Below, in pieces: positions 16,022-24,442 of a DNA stretch of 54,211 nt. Position 1 is the first letter of the stretch. Every line of letters starts with the position of its first letter. This stretch comes from Solirubrobacteraceae bacterium (GTDB lineage: Bacteria; Actinomycetota; Thermoleophilia; Solirubrobacterales; Solirubrobacteraceae). The translations under genes and the position numbers were made by a program. Below the pieces are notes generated by a model that saw only the letters and a list, made by a program, of their open reading frames with translations, was not told where the DNA came from and searched no databases. The DNA lies in assembly GCA_017744415.1 (NCBI GenBank), contig JAGIBJ010000056.1, forward strand, positions 1 through 54,211, written 5' to 3'.

Positions 16022-17302
16022 GTGTCCCCTAGCACGCAAGTGCGCCAGCGTGATGTCCCCGCGCTGGCTCGCCGCCGGTTCCTCCGAGCGGCAAGCGCCC
16101 TTTCCATGGCGGTGCTCGGTGCAGCGCTGGCCCTCGCCCCGTCCCAGGCGGGGGCCGCGCCGCGCCTCGAGACGATCGACCTGCCCAGCCTCAAGGGCAA
16201 CGTCGATCTCGCGCAGTCGCGCCTGAACCGCCCGGCGTCCAAGCTGCAGGCCAACGTGGTGCTCCCGGACGGCTACGACGCCGATCCGAACAAGCGCTGG
16301 CCCGTCTTCTACCTCCTCGCCGGCGTCGGCGACAACAAGGACGCGTGGGCGGATCCGAAGAAGGGCAACGTCCTCCCGGCGCTCAAGAACTTCCCCGGCA
16401 TCGTCGTGATGCCGGAGTCCGGTCGCGGCTACTTCGTCGACTGGTGGCGTGGCGGCTCGCGCATCGGGTCGAGCTGGCAGAGCTACTACCTCGACGAGGT
16501 GTTCCCCGCGATCGAGTCGAAGTACCGCATCGCCCCGGGCCGCTCGAACCATGCCATCGGTGGCATCTCGATGGGCGGCTACGGCGGGATGAACTTCTCC
16601 GCGGCGCTGCCGTCGTACTTCGGCAACGCGATCTCGATCTCCGGCCTCCTCAACGGGCAGGCGCCGTCGACCGTCAACGTGATGCCGCTCGACATCGGCT
16701 CCCCGTTCACGCGCATCTGGGGCCGCCCGACCGGTCCCTACGCCACGGTGCACAACCCGGTGAAGCTCGGCCCCGAGCTCAAGCACACGCGCGTCTACGT
16801 CTACACCGGCAACGGCACCGTCGTCGCCAAGTACGGGTTCAACTTCTCGGCCTGGACCTCCGGCGCCGTCGTCGAGCAGGAGGTGCGCAACCAGACCATG
16901 CGGTTCGCCAACAACCTCCGTGCCGCGGGCGGCAGCGTCACCTACTCCACGCACACCGGCGTGCACGACTGGCCCTACTGGCGTGCGGAGTTCAAGGACC
17001 TCCTGAAGTACAACGTGTTCGGCGCTGCGCCGATCGCGGAGACGGCCCAGGCCACCGACTGGACGTACGACACGATGGCCGGCCATGGCAACGCCTGGGG
17101 CCTCGGCTTCAAGTTCGACAAGCTCCCGATGAACATCGTGACCTTCACCCGATCCGGCCAGCAGCTCACCGCGACCGGTACCGGCACGGTGACGATCAGT
17201 CCGGGCGCCGCCGACGCGGATGCCAGCGGCAACGGCTCGAAGCCCGAGTGCGCGTTCACGGCCACCGTGCCGTTCACGCGCACGCTGCCCGCCGGCTGCT
17301 GA
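16022..17302 (+). CDS. Tat-exported esterase, antigen 85/esterase D-like
   Basis: About 426 residues from GTG 16022 (GTG 16040 also possible). The leader has a twin-arginine motif ARRRFLRAAS followed by a hydrophobic stretch and AGAAP cleavage site, so export is probably by Tat in folded form. The PF00756 esterase domain spans about 50-340: WPVFYLLAGVGDNKDAW, GIVVMPESGRGYFVDW, nucleophile Ser in AIGGISMGGYGGMNFS and the probable catalytic His in THTGVHDWPYW. This is the fold of mycolyltransferases and feruloyl/S-formylglutathione esterases. The last 90 residues form an extra beta-like domain with Cys pairs (SKPECAF and PAGC at the end). The natural substrate is not evident. Confidence 0.85.
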   Translation: MSPSTQVRQRDVPALARRRFLRAASALSMAVLGAALALAPSQAGAAPRLETIDLPSLKGNVDLAQSRLNRPASKLQANVVLPDGYDADPNKRWPVFYLLAGVGDNKDAWADPKKGNVLPALKNFPGIVVMPESGRGYFVDWWRGGSRIGSSWQSYYLDEVFPAIESKYRIAPGRSNHAIGGISMGGYGGMNFSAALPSYFGNAISISGLLNGQAPSTVNVMPLDIGSPFTRIWGRPTGPYATVHNPVKLGPELKHTRVYVYTGNGTVVAKYGFNFSAWTSGAVVEQEVRNQTMRFANNLRAAGGSVTYSTHTGVHDWPYWRAEFKDLLKYNVFGAAPIAETAQATDWTYDTMAGHGNAWGLGFKFDKLPMNIVTFTRSGQQLTATGTGTVTISPGAADADASGNGSKPECAFTATVPFTRTLPAGC

Positions 17303-17336
17303 GCGCGCCCGAAGGCAGCGCGACGACGTCCAGGGC

Positions 17337-18017
17337 CTAGTCGCCCTGGTCGATGCCGCACGCCTGGCGGAACCGGTCGATCTGCTCGGCCGGGGTGAGA
17401 CGTGAGCCGATCGCGGCGGTCGCCTCGGTGATCTTGCGCTGGCCGAGGGCCATGATGTCCTTGTCGCGGCGATCGGCGCCCACGGCCACGACGTCGTAGG
17501 CGGCCGAGAGGTCCTGGTAGGTCTTCACGCGCGCATCGTCGGTGGTGAACTCGGCGCGGCACGCCGGGTCGCTGGTCGCCACCTTCACGGCGTCGTCGAC
17601 ATCCTGGAGGGTGGCGAGGAGCGTGTCGTTGGCGGCCTTCGCACGGTCGAGGGCGCGCACGCACTGCGAGCTCGGGGTGGCGCAGCGAGCCGGGATGAGC
17701 GCTCCGAGTTTCACCGTGACCGCCGTCGGCGCGCACGACGAGTGCACGGCCTGGAGGAACGTGGAGCTCTGGTCGAGCTGGGCACACGCCTCGTAGAGCT
17801 TCGTCGCCTGGGCGCCGGCGCGCGCCGCCGGCGCCGTGACGGCGGTGATGCGCTGCGTCCACGCGCGGTCGAGCCCTTGGATCTGCGCGTCGTTGAGGCT
17901 GCCCTTGAAGGCCGGATCGGTGCCGCCACAGCCTGCGGCGAGCACGGCGATGGCGCAAGCCGACGTGACCACGCTGCCGCGGGCGGCGCGCCGGAAGAGG
18001 GGGAACTGCGTACGCAT
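17337..18017 (-). CDS. Putative lipoprotein, unknown function
   Basis: 226 residues from ATG 18017 (an upstream in-frame start exists but lacks support). Lipobox VLAAGC with Cys at residue 30. The mature part is mostly helical, with Cys in EACAQL, SSCAPT, PARCATPSSQCV, PACRAE and QACGID, so several disulfides are likely. No motif allows a function. It is convergent with the Tat-exported esterase. Confidence 0.72.
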   Translation of the reverse strand: MRTQFPLFRRAARGSVVTSACAIAVLAAGCGGTDPAFKGSLNDAQIQGLDRAWTQRITAVTAPAARAGAQATKLYEACAQLDQSSTFLQAVHSSCAPTAVTVKLGALIPARCATPSSQCVRALDRAKAANDTLLATLQDVDDAVKVATSDPACRAEFTTDDARVKTYQDLSAAYDVVAVGADRRDKDIMALGQRKITEATAAIGSRLTPAEQIDRFRQACGIDQGD

Positions 18018-18083
18018 CCGCAGGCCGCATCCTCGCGGATTTCCCCGCTCTCTGCATCGTCGAGGCATGCGGGCCGCCGACCC

Positions 18084-18620
18084 TCAGGCGATCGCGGCGC
18101 CCTTGCGTCGGTTGCACGGGCCGCAGAGCAGCTGGAGGTTGGCGGCCGTCGACGCACCCCCGAGTGCGATCGGGATCACGTGGTCGTACTGCAGGTCGAA
18201 GTCGGTGCCGCACTCCACGCACCGCCCGCCGTCGCGCTCCCACACGGCGAGGCGCACGTCGCGCGGGATCGGCCTGCGCCCGTCGGGCGGAGCGGTGGGC
18301 TCGGCCTGGCGGGCACGGGCGGCGTGCGCGCGCTCGAGCCGGCGCGCCTCACGGTCGGCCCGCTCGGCGAGCAGCGCGGCCACATCGTCGGCCGAGAGCT
18401 CGGCGTGCCCGCTCACCACCACGCCGCCCGACATCCACCACGTGCGGGCGCCGTCGGTGAGGACGGCGACCGGCCGCGACTCCTGCTCGGTGAGAAGCCG
18501 CCGCAGCGCGCGCCCCGACAGCTCGGCATCGCCCTCGAGGGTGCCCGTCCGGAACACCCAGCGGCGCCGCAGGCCGTGGCCGACGGGCTCGAAGGCCGCC
18601 TGCTCGACGATCCGCAGCAT
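18084..18620 (-). CDS. HNH endonuclease-domain protein
   Basis: 178 residues. The C-terminal 60 residues are a canonical HNH domain: zinc ligands in GGRCVECGTDFDL and LLCGPCNRRKG, and the catalytic core LQYDHVIPIALGGASTAANLQ with the conserved Asp-His and Asn. The N-terminal 100 residues are a separate Arg-rich region with no recognised motif. Chromosomal stand-alone HNH genes are common in actinobacteria; some are remnants of restriction or phage systems, but nothing mobile is adjacent. It is the last gene after GH65 on the same strand (51-base gap). Confidence 0.85.
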   Translation of the reverse strand: MLRIVEQAAFEPVGHGLRRRWVFRTGTLEGDAELSGRALRRLLTEQESRPVAVLTDGARTWWMSGGVVVSGHAELSADDVAALLAERADREARRLERAHAARARQAEPTAPPDGRRPIPRDVRLAVWERDGGRCVECGTDFDLQYDHVIPIALGGASTAANLQLLCGPCNRRKGAAIA

Positions 18621-18671
18621 CCGGCCGATGCAACCAGCCCCGCCGGATGCACTGCAGGATCCGTTGCGGCG

Positions 18672-21110
18672 TCAGTGCTCGCTCGTGCCGGACTCGGCGT
18701 GCGCGTGGGCGCTGAGCGCCTGCTGCGAGAGCCGATGGTGCTCGGCGCGTGGGATCGGGGCGCGGCCGGCCGGCTGGAGCGCCGGCGCCACGTTCGGGAG
18801 GCTCCGCAGCTCGCGGTGCTTGGGCACGTCGGCGGTGACGACCACCCGCTCGCCCTCGTGCGTCAGCTCGAGTTCCTCGCCTTCGAGCAGCGTGTAGGTC
18901 ACCCCGCTCTGGCGGATCTCCACGCGCAGGCTCGTGCCACGCACGTGCAGCTTGAACGCGAGGCGGTCGAGCGCCGGCGGCAGGCGCGGCGAGAAGCTCA
19001 GCTCGCCCTCGTGGTCGCGCATGCCGCCGAAGCCCGCGACGGCCGTGAGCCAGGCACCGGCCATCGATGCGACGTGCAGGCCATCGGTGGTGTTGCCGGC
19101 GAGATCCTCGAAGTCGATGAGCGCCGTCTCGGCGAAGTAGTCGTAGGCCAGCTCGAGGTGGCCGACCTCCGCCGCGATGATCGCCTGCACCGTCGCGGAG
19201 AGCGAGGAGTCGCGCACCGTGATGGCCTCGTAGTAGGCGAAGTTGCGCTCCTTCTCCTCGGGCGTGAAGTGGTCGCCACAGAGGTACAGCGCGAGGACGA
19301 GATCCGCCTGCTTGATCACCTGCGTGCGGTAGAGCTCGAAGTACGGGTGGTGCAGCATCAGCGGGTAGTGATCCGCCGGCGTGGCCTCGAAGTCCCACAC
19401 CTCATGGTGCGTGAAGTTGCTCGCCTGCTGGTAGATCTGCAGGTGGTCGTCGAACGGGATCAGCATGTGATCTGCCGCCGTGAGCCACGCCGTCACCTCG
19501 TCATGGGAGACGTCGAGCAGCGCCGCGAGATCCGGATGACGCTCGACGGCCGCCGCCGCCCAGCGCAGGTTCCGCTGCGCCATCAGGTTGGTGAAGGTGT
19601 TGTTGTCAGCGATGGCCGAGTACTCGTCGGGCCCGGTGACGCCGTCGATCCGGAAGTCGCCCTCGTGATCGTGGTGCCCGAGCGACTGCCACATGCGGGC
19701 CGTCTCGACGAGCAGCTCGAGGCCGATCTCGCGCTCGAACTCGGCGTCGCCCGTCATCGTCCGGTAGCGCTCGGCCGCCGCCGCGATGTCGGCGGCGAGG
19801 TGGAACGCGGCGGTGCCGGCCGGCCAATAGCCCGAGCATTCCTCGCCGCTGATCGTGCGCCACGGGAACGCCGCGCCCTTCAGCCCCAGCTCCTGGGCGC
19901 GCGTGCGAGCGCGATCAAGCGTGGAATGGCGCCAGCGGATCGCGTCGCCAGCCGCCTTCGGCACCGTGTACGTGAGCACCGGGAGGATGTACGTCTCCGA
20001 GTCCCAGAAGGCATGGCCGTCATAGCCCGGGCCCGTGAGGCCCTTCGCGCCGATCCCGCGCCGCTCCGCGCGGGCGGCCGCCTGGAGCGTCTGGAACTGC
20101 GCGAACCGTACGGCGCGCTGCAGCTCATCGTCGCCGTCGATCTCGATGTCGGCGTGGCTCCAGTAGTCGTCGAGGTAGGCGCGCTGATCGGCGACGAGCT
20201 CGTCCCACCCGGTCGAGCGGGCGGCGGCGAGGGCCGCGATCACCTGGTCGCGCACCGACGGCATCGAGCGCCGGCTCGACCACCCATAGGCGAGGTACTT
20301 GGTGAGCCGCATCGTCTCGCCGGCCTTCAGCTCGGTGGCCGCGGTGAGGCGCGCGATGTCGCCCCAGGCCTCGATCGACGTGTCGATCCGGCCGGGCGAG
20401 CCCAGCTCGTGATCCATGCCGGCCGCCATCCGCAGCCCACTCGCGCGAAGCCGGTGCACGAGCACCCCGCGATAGTCGTAACAAGAGTGCTCCTCTCCGA
20501 CGAGCGGGGCCGCCAGCGCCGCCGCGGCACGCGGATCCTTGCTCTGCGCCGGCATCGGCTCGTTGGTGACGAGCTCCGACTGCAACACCACCTGGGCGCC
20601 CTCGCTGACCGGCTCGACCTCGAAGCAGATTGCGGCGACCGCGCGCTGCACGAACGACACGAGGCGCGTGGTGCGAACGATCACGGTCTGCCCCGCGGGG
20701 GAGGTCCACTCGACCTCGCGGCGCAGCAGCCCCGCGCGCAGATCGAGCTCGCGCGTGTGGCGGATCACCGTGCCGTAACGCAGGTCGAACGGCTCGTCGT
20801 CCACCAGCAGGCGGATGACCTTGCCGTTCGTGACGTTGACGATCGTCTGGCCGTCCTCGGGATAGCCGTAACCCGCCTCGGCGTGTGGCAGCGGGCGCGT
20901 TTCGTAGAAGCCGTTGAGGTAGGTGCCGGGGATCCCGTGCGGCTCGCCCTCGTCGAGGTTCGCTCGCATGCCGATGTGGCCGTTCGCGAGGGCGAACAGC
21001 GACTCGCTGCGGCCCAGCACGGCCTCGTCCCAGCGCTCCTCACGCAGCGACCAGGGCGTGCCCCCGTAGATGGGCTCGTCGGCGAGGCTGTGCAGCGAAG
21101 TCGGATTCAC
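18672..21110 (-). CDS. Glycoside hydrolase family 65 disaccharide phosphorylase
   Basis: 812 residues from a GTG. Family layout: an N-terminal beta-sandwich (residues about 20-290), an alpha/alpha-barrel (about 330-690) and a C-terminal beta-sheet. Motifs include ANGHIGMRAN, GTYLNGFYE, GPGYDGHAFWDSETYILPV, AAFPWRTISGEECSGYW, and the catalytic acid Glu496 in GVTGPDEYSAIADNN. GH65 enzymes phosphorolyse trehalose, maltose, kojibiose or nigerose to beta-glucose 1-phosphate plus glucose. The upstream beta-phosphoglucomutase-like gene supports phosphorolysis. Which disaccharide is used cannot be read; trehalose or kojibiose are reasonable guesses. Confidence 0.93.
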   Translation of the reverse strand: MNPTSLHSLADEPIYGGTPWSLREERWDEAVLGRSESLFALANGHIGMRANLDEGEPHGIPGTYLNGFYETRPLPHAEAGYGYPEDGQTIVNVTNGKVIRLLVDDEPFDLRYGTVIRHTRELDLRAGLLRREVEWTSPAGQTVIVRTTRLVSFVQRAVAAICFEVEPVSEGAQVVLQSELVTNEPMPAQSKDPRAAAALAAPLVGEEHSCYDYRGVLVHRLRASGLRMAAGMDHELGSPGRIDTSIEAWGDIARLTAATELKAGETMRLTKYLAYGWSSRRSMPSVRDQVIAALAAARSTGWDELVADQRAYLDDYWSHADIEIDGDDELQRAVRFAQFQTLQAAARAERRGIGAKGLTGPGYDGHAFWDSETYILPVLTYTVPKAAGDAIRWRHSTLDRARTRAQELGLKGAAFPWRTISGEECSGYWPAGTAAFHLAADIAAAAERYRTMTGDAEFEREIGLELLVETARMWQSLGHHDHEGDFRIDGVTGPDEYSAIADNNTFTNLMAQRNLRWAAAAVERHPDLAALLDVSHDEVTAWLTAADHMLIPFDDHLQIYQQASNFTHHEVWDFEATPADHYPLMLHHPYFELYRTQVIKQADLVLALYLCGDHFTPEEKERNFAYYEAITVRDSSLSATVQAIIAAEVGHLELAYDYFAETALIDFEDLAGNTTDGLHVASMAGAWLTAVAGFGGMRDHEGELSFSPRLPPALDRLAFKLHVRGTSLRVEIRQSGVTYTLLEGEELELTHEGERVVVTADVPKHRELRSLPNVAPALQPAGRAPIPRAEHHRLSQQALSAHAHAESGTSEH

Positions 21111-21189
21111 GCGCGGGCGTCCTGGATCTGAAGGCGGGTTGGGCGGAGCGAGTGGTGGGCTGGGCAGAGCCTAGGGTGCCGGGCGGAGG

Positions 21190-21945
21190 CTACCCGGGCG
21201 TTGCAGCCGGATCGAGCAGGTCGGCGAGGTCGTCGACCACGATCGTCGCGCCGGCCTCCCGCAGCGCCTCGGGCTGACCGCCGCGGTCGACGCCGACCAC
21301 CATCGCGAAGTGCCCGGCCGCGCCCGACCGCACACCGCTGATCGCATCCTCGAAGACGGCCGAGGTGTCGGGCGTCGCGCCGAGGCGCTCGGCTGCCACG
21401 AGGAACATGTCCGGCGCGGGCTTGCCGGTGATGCCCTCGTCGGCAGCGACCTTGCCGTCGATCCGCACCGTGATGAACTCGCTCAGCCCCGCCGCCGCGA
21501 GCACCGCTTCGGCATTCGCGCTGCTCGACACGACCGCGATCCCAAAGCCCGCGTCGCGTGCCGCGTGGAGGTACTCGACCGAGCCGGCGTACGCCTCGAC
21601 GCCCTTGGTTCGGATGATCTCCTGCACCGCGATGTTCTTGCGATCACCCAGTCCGCGAATCGTCTCGTCGGCCGCGGTGTCGTCGGCGGTGCCTTCAGGC
21701 GGATGCAGGCCACGGCTCGCGAGGAAATCGCGCACGCCGTCGTAACGCGGCTTCCCGTCGACGTATTGGTGGTAGTCGGCCTTCGTGTCGAACGGGCGCG
21801 CGTCGACGCCCGGTTCGCCGTCGTGCTCGGCGAGCACCCCATCGAACATCTCCTTCCACGCGGCGGCGTGCACATCGGCCGTCTTGGTCAACACGCCATC
21901 GAGGTCGAAGAGGAGGGCGGTGATCCCGTCGCGCAGTCCCAGCAC
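21190..21945 (-). CDS. Beta-phosphoglucomutase-like HAD hydrolase
   Basis: 251 residues from GTG 21945. HAD motif I FDLDGVLTKTADVHAAAWKEMFD with nucleophile Asp14 and acid/base Asp16; motif II VVSSSAN; Lys in GKPAPDMFL; motif IV FEDAISGVRSGAAG. The TKTADVHAAAWKEMFD start and DGKPRYDGVRDFL substrate cap are typical of the actinobacterial proteins found beside GH65. It would convert beta-glucose 1-phosphate into glucose 6-phosphate, feeding the phosphorylase product to glycolysis. It is transcribed first, 79 bases ahead of the GH65 gene; together they form an operon. Confidence 0.9.
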   Translation of the reverse strand: MLGLRDGITALLFDLDGVLTKTADVHAAAWKEMFDGVLAEHDGEPGVDARPFDTKADYHQYVDGKPRYDGVRDFLASRGLHPPEGTADDTAADETIRGLGDRKNIAVQEIIRTKGVEAYAGSVEYLHAARDAGFGIAVVSSSANAEAVLAAAGLSEFITVRIDGKVAADEGITGKPAPDMFLVAAERLGATPDTSAVFEDAISGVRSGAAGHFAMVVGVDRGGQPEALREAGATIVVDDLADLLDPAATPG

Positions 21946-22214
21946 GGACCGCAGGCTAGATCAAACCGCCCGGCTTGTCGCGTGCATTCGCGGCACGTTC
22001 TCCGGCCCGCCGCTGGCCCACCGTCGATACCCCGCCGAGCCACGGCGCACCGCCTACCCCTCCGGCGGTACGCTGCGCGAGGTCGGTGGCGGCGTTGATG
22101 GCGTCGGCACCTTGCGACGTCGGTCCGCCAACCAGGTCAGGTCCGAGAGGAAGCAGCCTCCCGCGGTCGCCAACGGGCGCGAGGAACTCCGAGCCGGAGT
22201 CGCCACCGACCGCT

Positions 22215-22283
22215 TTTGGCGCCTCCGGCGCCGCGGCTTGGGCGCCTGCGCCGCCGCGGCTTGGGCGCCTGCGCCGCCGCGGC
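22215..22283. repeat. 23-base tandem repeat, three copies
   Basis: Two identical adjacent 23-base units (22238-22260 and 22261-22283) are preceded by a diverged copy (22215-22237) and followed by a partial one. Each unit carries a GGCGCC palindrome and ends GCCGCGGC. A 23-base period is not a multiple of three, which argues against coding. Confidence 0.85.
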
Positions 22284-22460
22284 CTAGGCGCCTTCGGCGC
22301 GGGACACCGAGGCGGAGTGGCGCTGGCTGCTGGTTTGCGCGTGCGCCCTCCTTACGCGGGCCGCCAGTCTGCGCCCGCCTGGAACGGGCCGGCATTGTCG
22401 ACCTCGCTGTCGTGCTCGAAGCGCCCGTCGTCGGCGCAGGCCCAGACCAGGCACTCCCGG

Positions 22461-22530
22461 TTCGCAACCGCCAGCGGTTGCGAATTCCTGTCGGAATCCT
22501 CGATCTCGCAACCCGCTGCGGTTGCGGATC
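22461..22530. repeat. Paired dyads of the GCAACC/GGTTGC family, first pair
   Basis: 22461-22471 (TTCGCAACCGC) is perfectly complementary to 22474-22484 around a two-base spacer, an 11-bp stem. A second, slightly bulged dyad (CGCAACC/GGTTGCG flanked by GATC on both sides) lies at 22502-22530. Between them, ATTCC/GGAAT (22484-22497) forms a small third hairpin. Confidence 0.85.
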
Positions 22531-22607
22531 CCCAGTGGCTCCGGTGGGAGGCCGAACCCCATGCGAGTACGGCACGCACGAGAAGGTCTCGGCCGGGCTC
22601 GCCGGTG

Positions 22608-22725
22608 CTGGACGTGCCCGGTCGATGCTCGCCCACGTTGGACGCGCCTGGTCGATGCTTGTCCACGTTGGACGTGCCTGGCTGATGCTTGTCCAGGTTG
22701 GACACGCCTCGTTGGACGCGCCTCG
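22608..22725. repeat. 30-base tandem repeat
   Basis: Three 30-base units start at 22608, 22638 and 22668, each beginning (T/C)TGGACG(T/C)GCC(T/C)GG and differing at a few positions. Two shortened 14-base units follow at 22698 and 22712. In translation it would give ten-residue repeats on either strand, but no real gene contains it. Confidence 0.88.
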
Positions 22726-22781
22726 TTGGGGCTCGCCAAGGTGAGGACGCCCATCGGGGCTCACCCGGGTTGACCGTTCTC

Positions 22782-22851
22782 GATCCGCACCCGTCAGCGG
22801 TTGCGAATCGGCGACAGATCCGGCTATTTCGCAACCTCTCGCGGTTGCGAA
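22782..22851. repeat. Paired dyads of the GCAACC/GGTTGC family, second pair
   Basis: 22782-22793 pairs with 22798-22809 (12 bp, two mismatches). TTCGCAACC at 22828-22836 pairs perfectly with GGTTGCGAA at 22843-22851. The distance between the two dyads (about 44 bases) is close to that in the first pair (41), so the unit of repetition is the double dyad. Confidence 0.82.
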
Positions 22852-22969
22852 TCGCCAACGGGCCCGGCCGACACCCGTGGACCACGTGCTTGCGCTGACG
22901 ACGCCTGCTTCGACGCGACGCGACACTGCCTGCGACCGGCAGCCCTGGGAACCGCGGCGCCGCGGGCTT

Positions 22970-24382
22970 CTACGGGCAGCGGGAGTAGACGTGCCAGTGG
23001 GCGCTGCGGCCCACCAGCTCCCAGCCCTTCGGAGGCGGCGGGATCGCACGATCGCGGTCGCGGCTGTCGAGGATGAAGGCCTTGGCGGCCTTGTGTGAGC
23101 TCGGCAGGAGGTAAGTGCCGTAGGCGGGGACGCCGTGATCCTGGGTGGTGACGACGCTCGCGGCCGGCTTGCCCGTCCACATGGCGACGAGGGGCACCGG
23201 GCGGCGGTTGGGCACGGCGATCGGGCCGCACGAGGCGCTCTTGACCAGGATCCGGGCCTCGTCGATCGCGCCCTGTTGATCGGAGAGGGAGGCGTGAAGG
23301 CGCGTGAGCCGATCGAGCTGGGCCGGGGCAAGGAGCGAGGACCCGAGGAGCAGCAGCGCGGCGCCCGCCGCCCAGAGACGGCCGATCGGGATCGACGGCT
23401 CCGAGCGCCAGCCCGAGAGCGCATAGCCGTAGGCCAGGCAGCCCGCGGCGCCGAACGGCAAGAGGTAGCGGACGATCACCGGCAGCCCGCCGAGCGCCAC
23501 GAAGGCAAACGCGACCGCGGCAACGAGCGTGGCCGCTGCCACGAGCTCCGAGCCTCGCGGGCGGCGCCGCAGCAGGAGCGCAGCGCCAGCGATTGCTCCG
23601 GCGAGCACGTCGACCCGCAGGATCTCGCCGATGCGCCTCGGCGCGATCTCGACGAGCCCGCTCACGCCCGTCGGGCGCTCGAGCCGCTCGGCCCCCGCAC
23701 GGGTGCCGCTGAACGAGAAGAACGGATCCCCCGTCAGGAGGAGATCGGTGACTGCCCACAGCAGCGGCGCGGCGACGGCGAGGAGCACGAGGCTCGCGGA
23801 CGGGCGCCGCCAGCGGCCCTCCTCGCGCGAGAGCCAGGCGAGGTAGGCGAGGGAGAGCAACCAGGCCTCTGGGCGCAGGAGCCCGGCGAGCGTGAGCAGC
23901 ACCAGCACCGGTGCGCCGCGGCGACGCTCCGAGAGCTCCAGGCCCACGGCCGCGAGCAGCAGCGCGAGGTACGGAAGATCGATGTAGGCCCGCAGGCCAT
24001 ACGAGAGCACCGGCTCGCGCGTGAGGAGCAGGACGGCGGCGAGCGCGCCGGCCGCCACCCCGAGCGAGCGCTGGCCGACGACCCACAGCAGCACGCCGCA
24101 CGCGACCGTCGCGAAGTAGCCGACGAACGCCACGAAGGCGAGCCCGCCGGCCGAGCCGCCGCCGGCCAACGGGGCCGCGATCACGCCAAGGAGCGTGAGC
24201 AGCGGATGCGGCGTCGGCGCGCCGGCGACCGTGAACTCCGGCGCCTGCCCGTGGAGCAGCTGGTCGCCCCAGAGGATTGCGTAGAGCGTGTCGTAGTTGA
24301 CGACGACGACCGCCCCGAACAGCAGCCAGAGCGCGCTGGCAGCCATGAGGCTGCACAGGGGGACGGCGCGGCGGGCGGGCAC
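22970..24382 (-). CDS. GT-C-like integral membrane glycosyltransferase (putative)
   Basis: 470 residues from a GTG. About eleven membrane segments from residue 10 to 345. The first periplasmic loop has NYDTLYAILWGDQLLHGQAPEF, resembling the Asp-containing loop of GT-C enzymes that use polyprenyl-phosphate sugars. YIDLPYLALLLAA and LLRPEAWLLSLAYLAWL match the aromatic/Arg motif (LxRPE) common in actinobacterial mannosyl- and arabinosyltransferase-like proteins. The C-terminal 110 residues are soluble and extracytoplasmic. The donor and acceptor are unknown. It stands alone beside the repeat region. Confidence 0.7.
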   Translation of the reverse strand: MPARRAVPLCSLMAASALWLLFGAVVVVNYDTLYAILWGDQLLHGQAPEFTVAGAPTPHPLLTLLGVIAAPLAGGGSAGGLAFVAFVGYFATVACGVLLWVVGQRSLGVAAGALAAVLLLTREPVLSYGLRAYIDLPYLALLLAAVGLELSERRRGAPVLVLLTLAGLLRPEAWLLSLAYLAWLSREEGRWRRPSASLVLLAVAAPLLWAVTDLLLTGDPFFSFSGTRAGAERLERPTGVSGLVEIAPRRIGEILRVDVLAGAIAGAALLLRRRPRGSELVAAATLVAAVAFAFVALGGLPVIVRYLLPFGAAGCLAYGYALSGWRSEPSIPIGRLWAAGAALLLLGSSLLAPAQLDRLTRLHASLSDQQGAIDEARILVKSASCGPIAVPNRRPVPLVAMWTGKPAASVVTTQDHGVPAYGTYLLPSSHKAAKAFILDSRDRDRAIPPPPKGWELVGRSAHWHVYSRCP

Positions 24383-24442
24383 GCGCGGACCCTACCGGGC
24401 GGCGCCCCACGCTTTGCCCGATCTGCGCGCAGGCCCCGGTGG

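Larger units (their letters stand above)
21946..22969. other. One kilobase of non-coding, repeat-rich DNA
   Basis: All six frames contain long open stretches, but none shows a recognisable domain and the repeats inside change register, so no gene is called. It holds a 23-base tandem repeat (22215-22283), four GCAACC/GGTTGC dyads in two pairs (22461-22530 and 22782-22851) and a 30-base tandem repeat (22608-22725). TCGCCAACGGGC also occurs at both about 22165 and 22852. The right half contains the promoter-distal end of the GT-C gene; the left end should carry the promoter of the HAD-GH65 operon. Confidence 0.65.

Noticed and set aside
17742..21131. A 1129-codon open frame on the plus strand
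   Set aside because: It is antisense to the GH65 gene and the HNH gene and has no domain; composition is typical of a shadow frame.
22608..22725. Possible CRISPR array
   Set aside because: The 30-base repeats are directly adjacent with no spacers between them, and there are no cas genes.
22054..23424. Open frame of 456 codons on the minus strand through the repeat region
   Set aside because: It crosses the end of the GT-C gene in another frame and reads through unrelated repeats with no domain.
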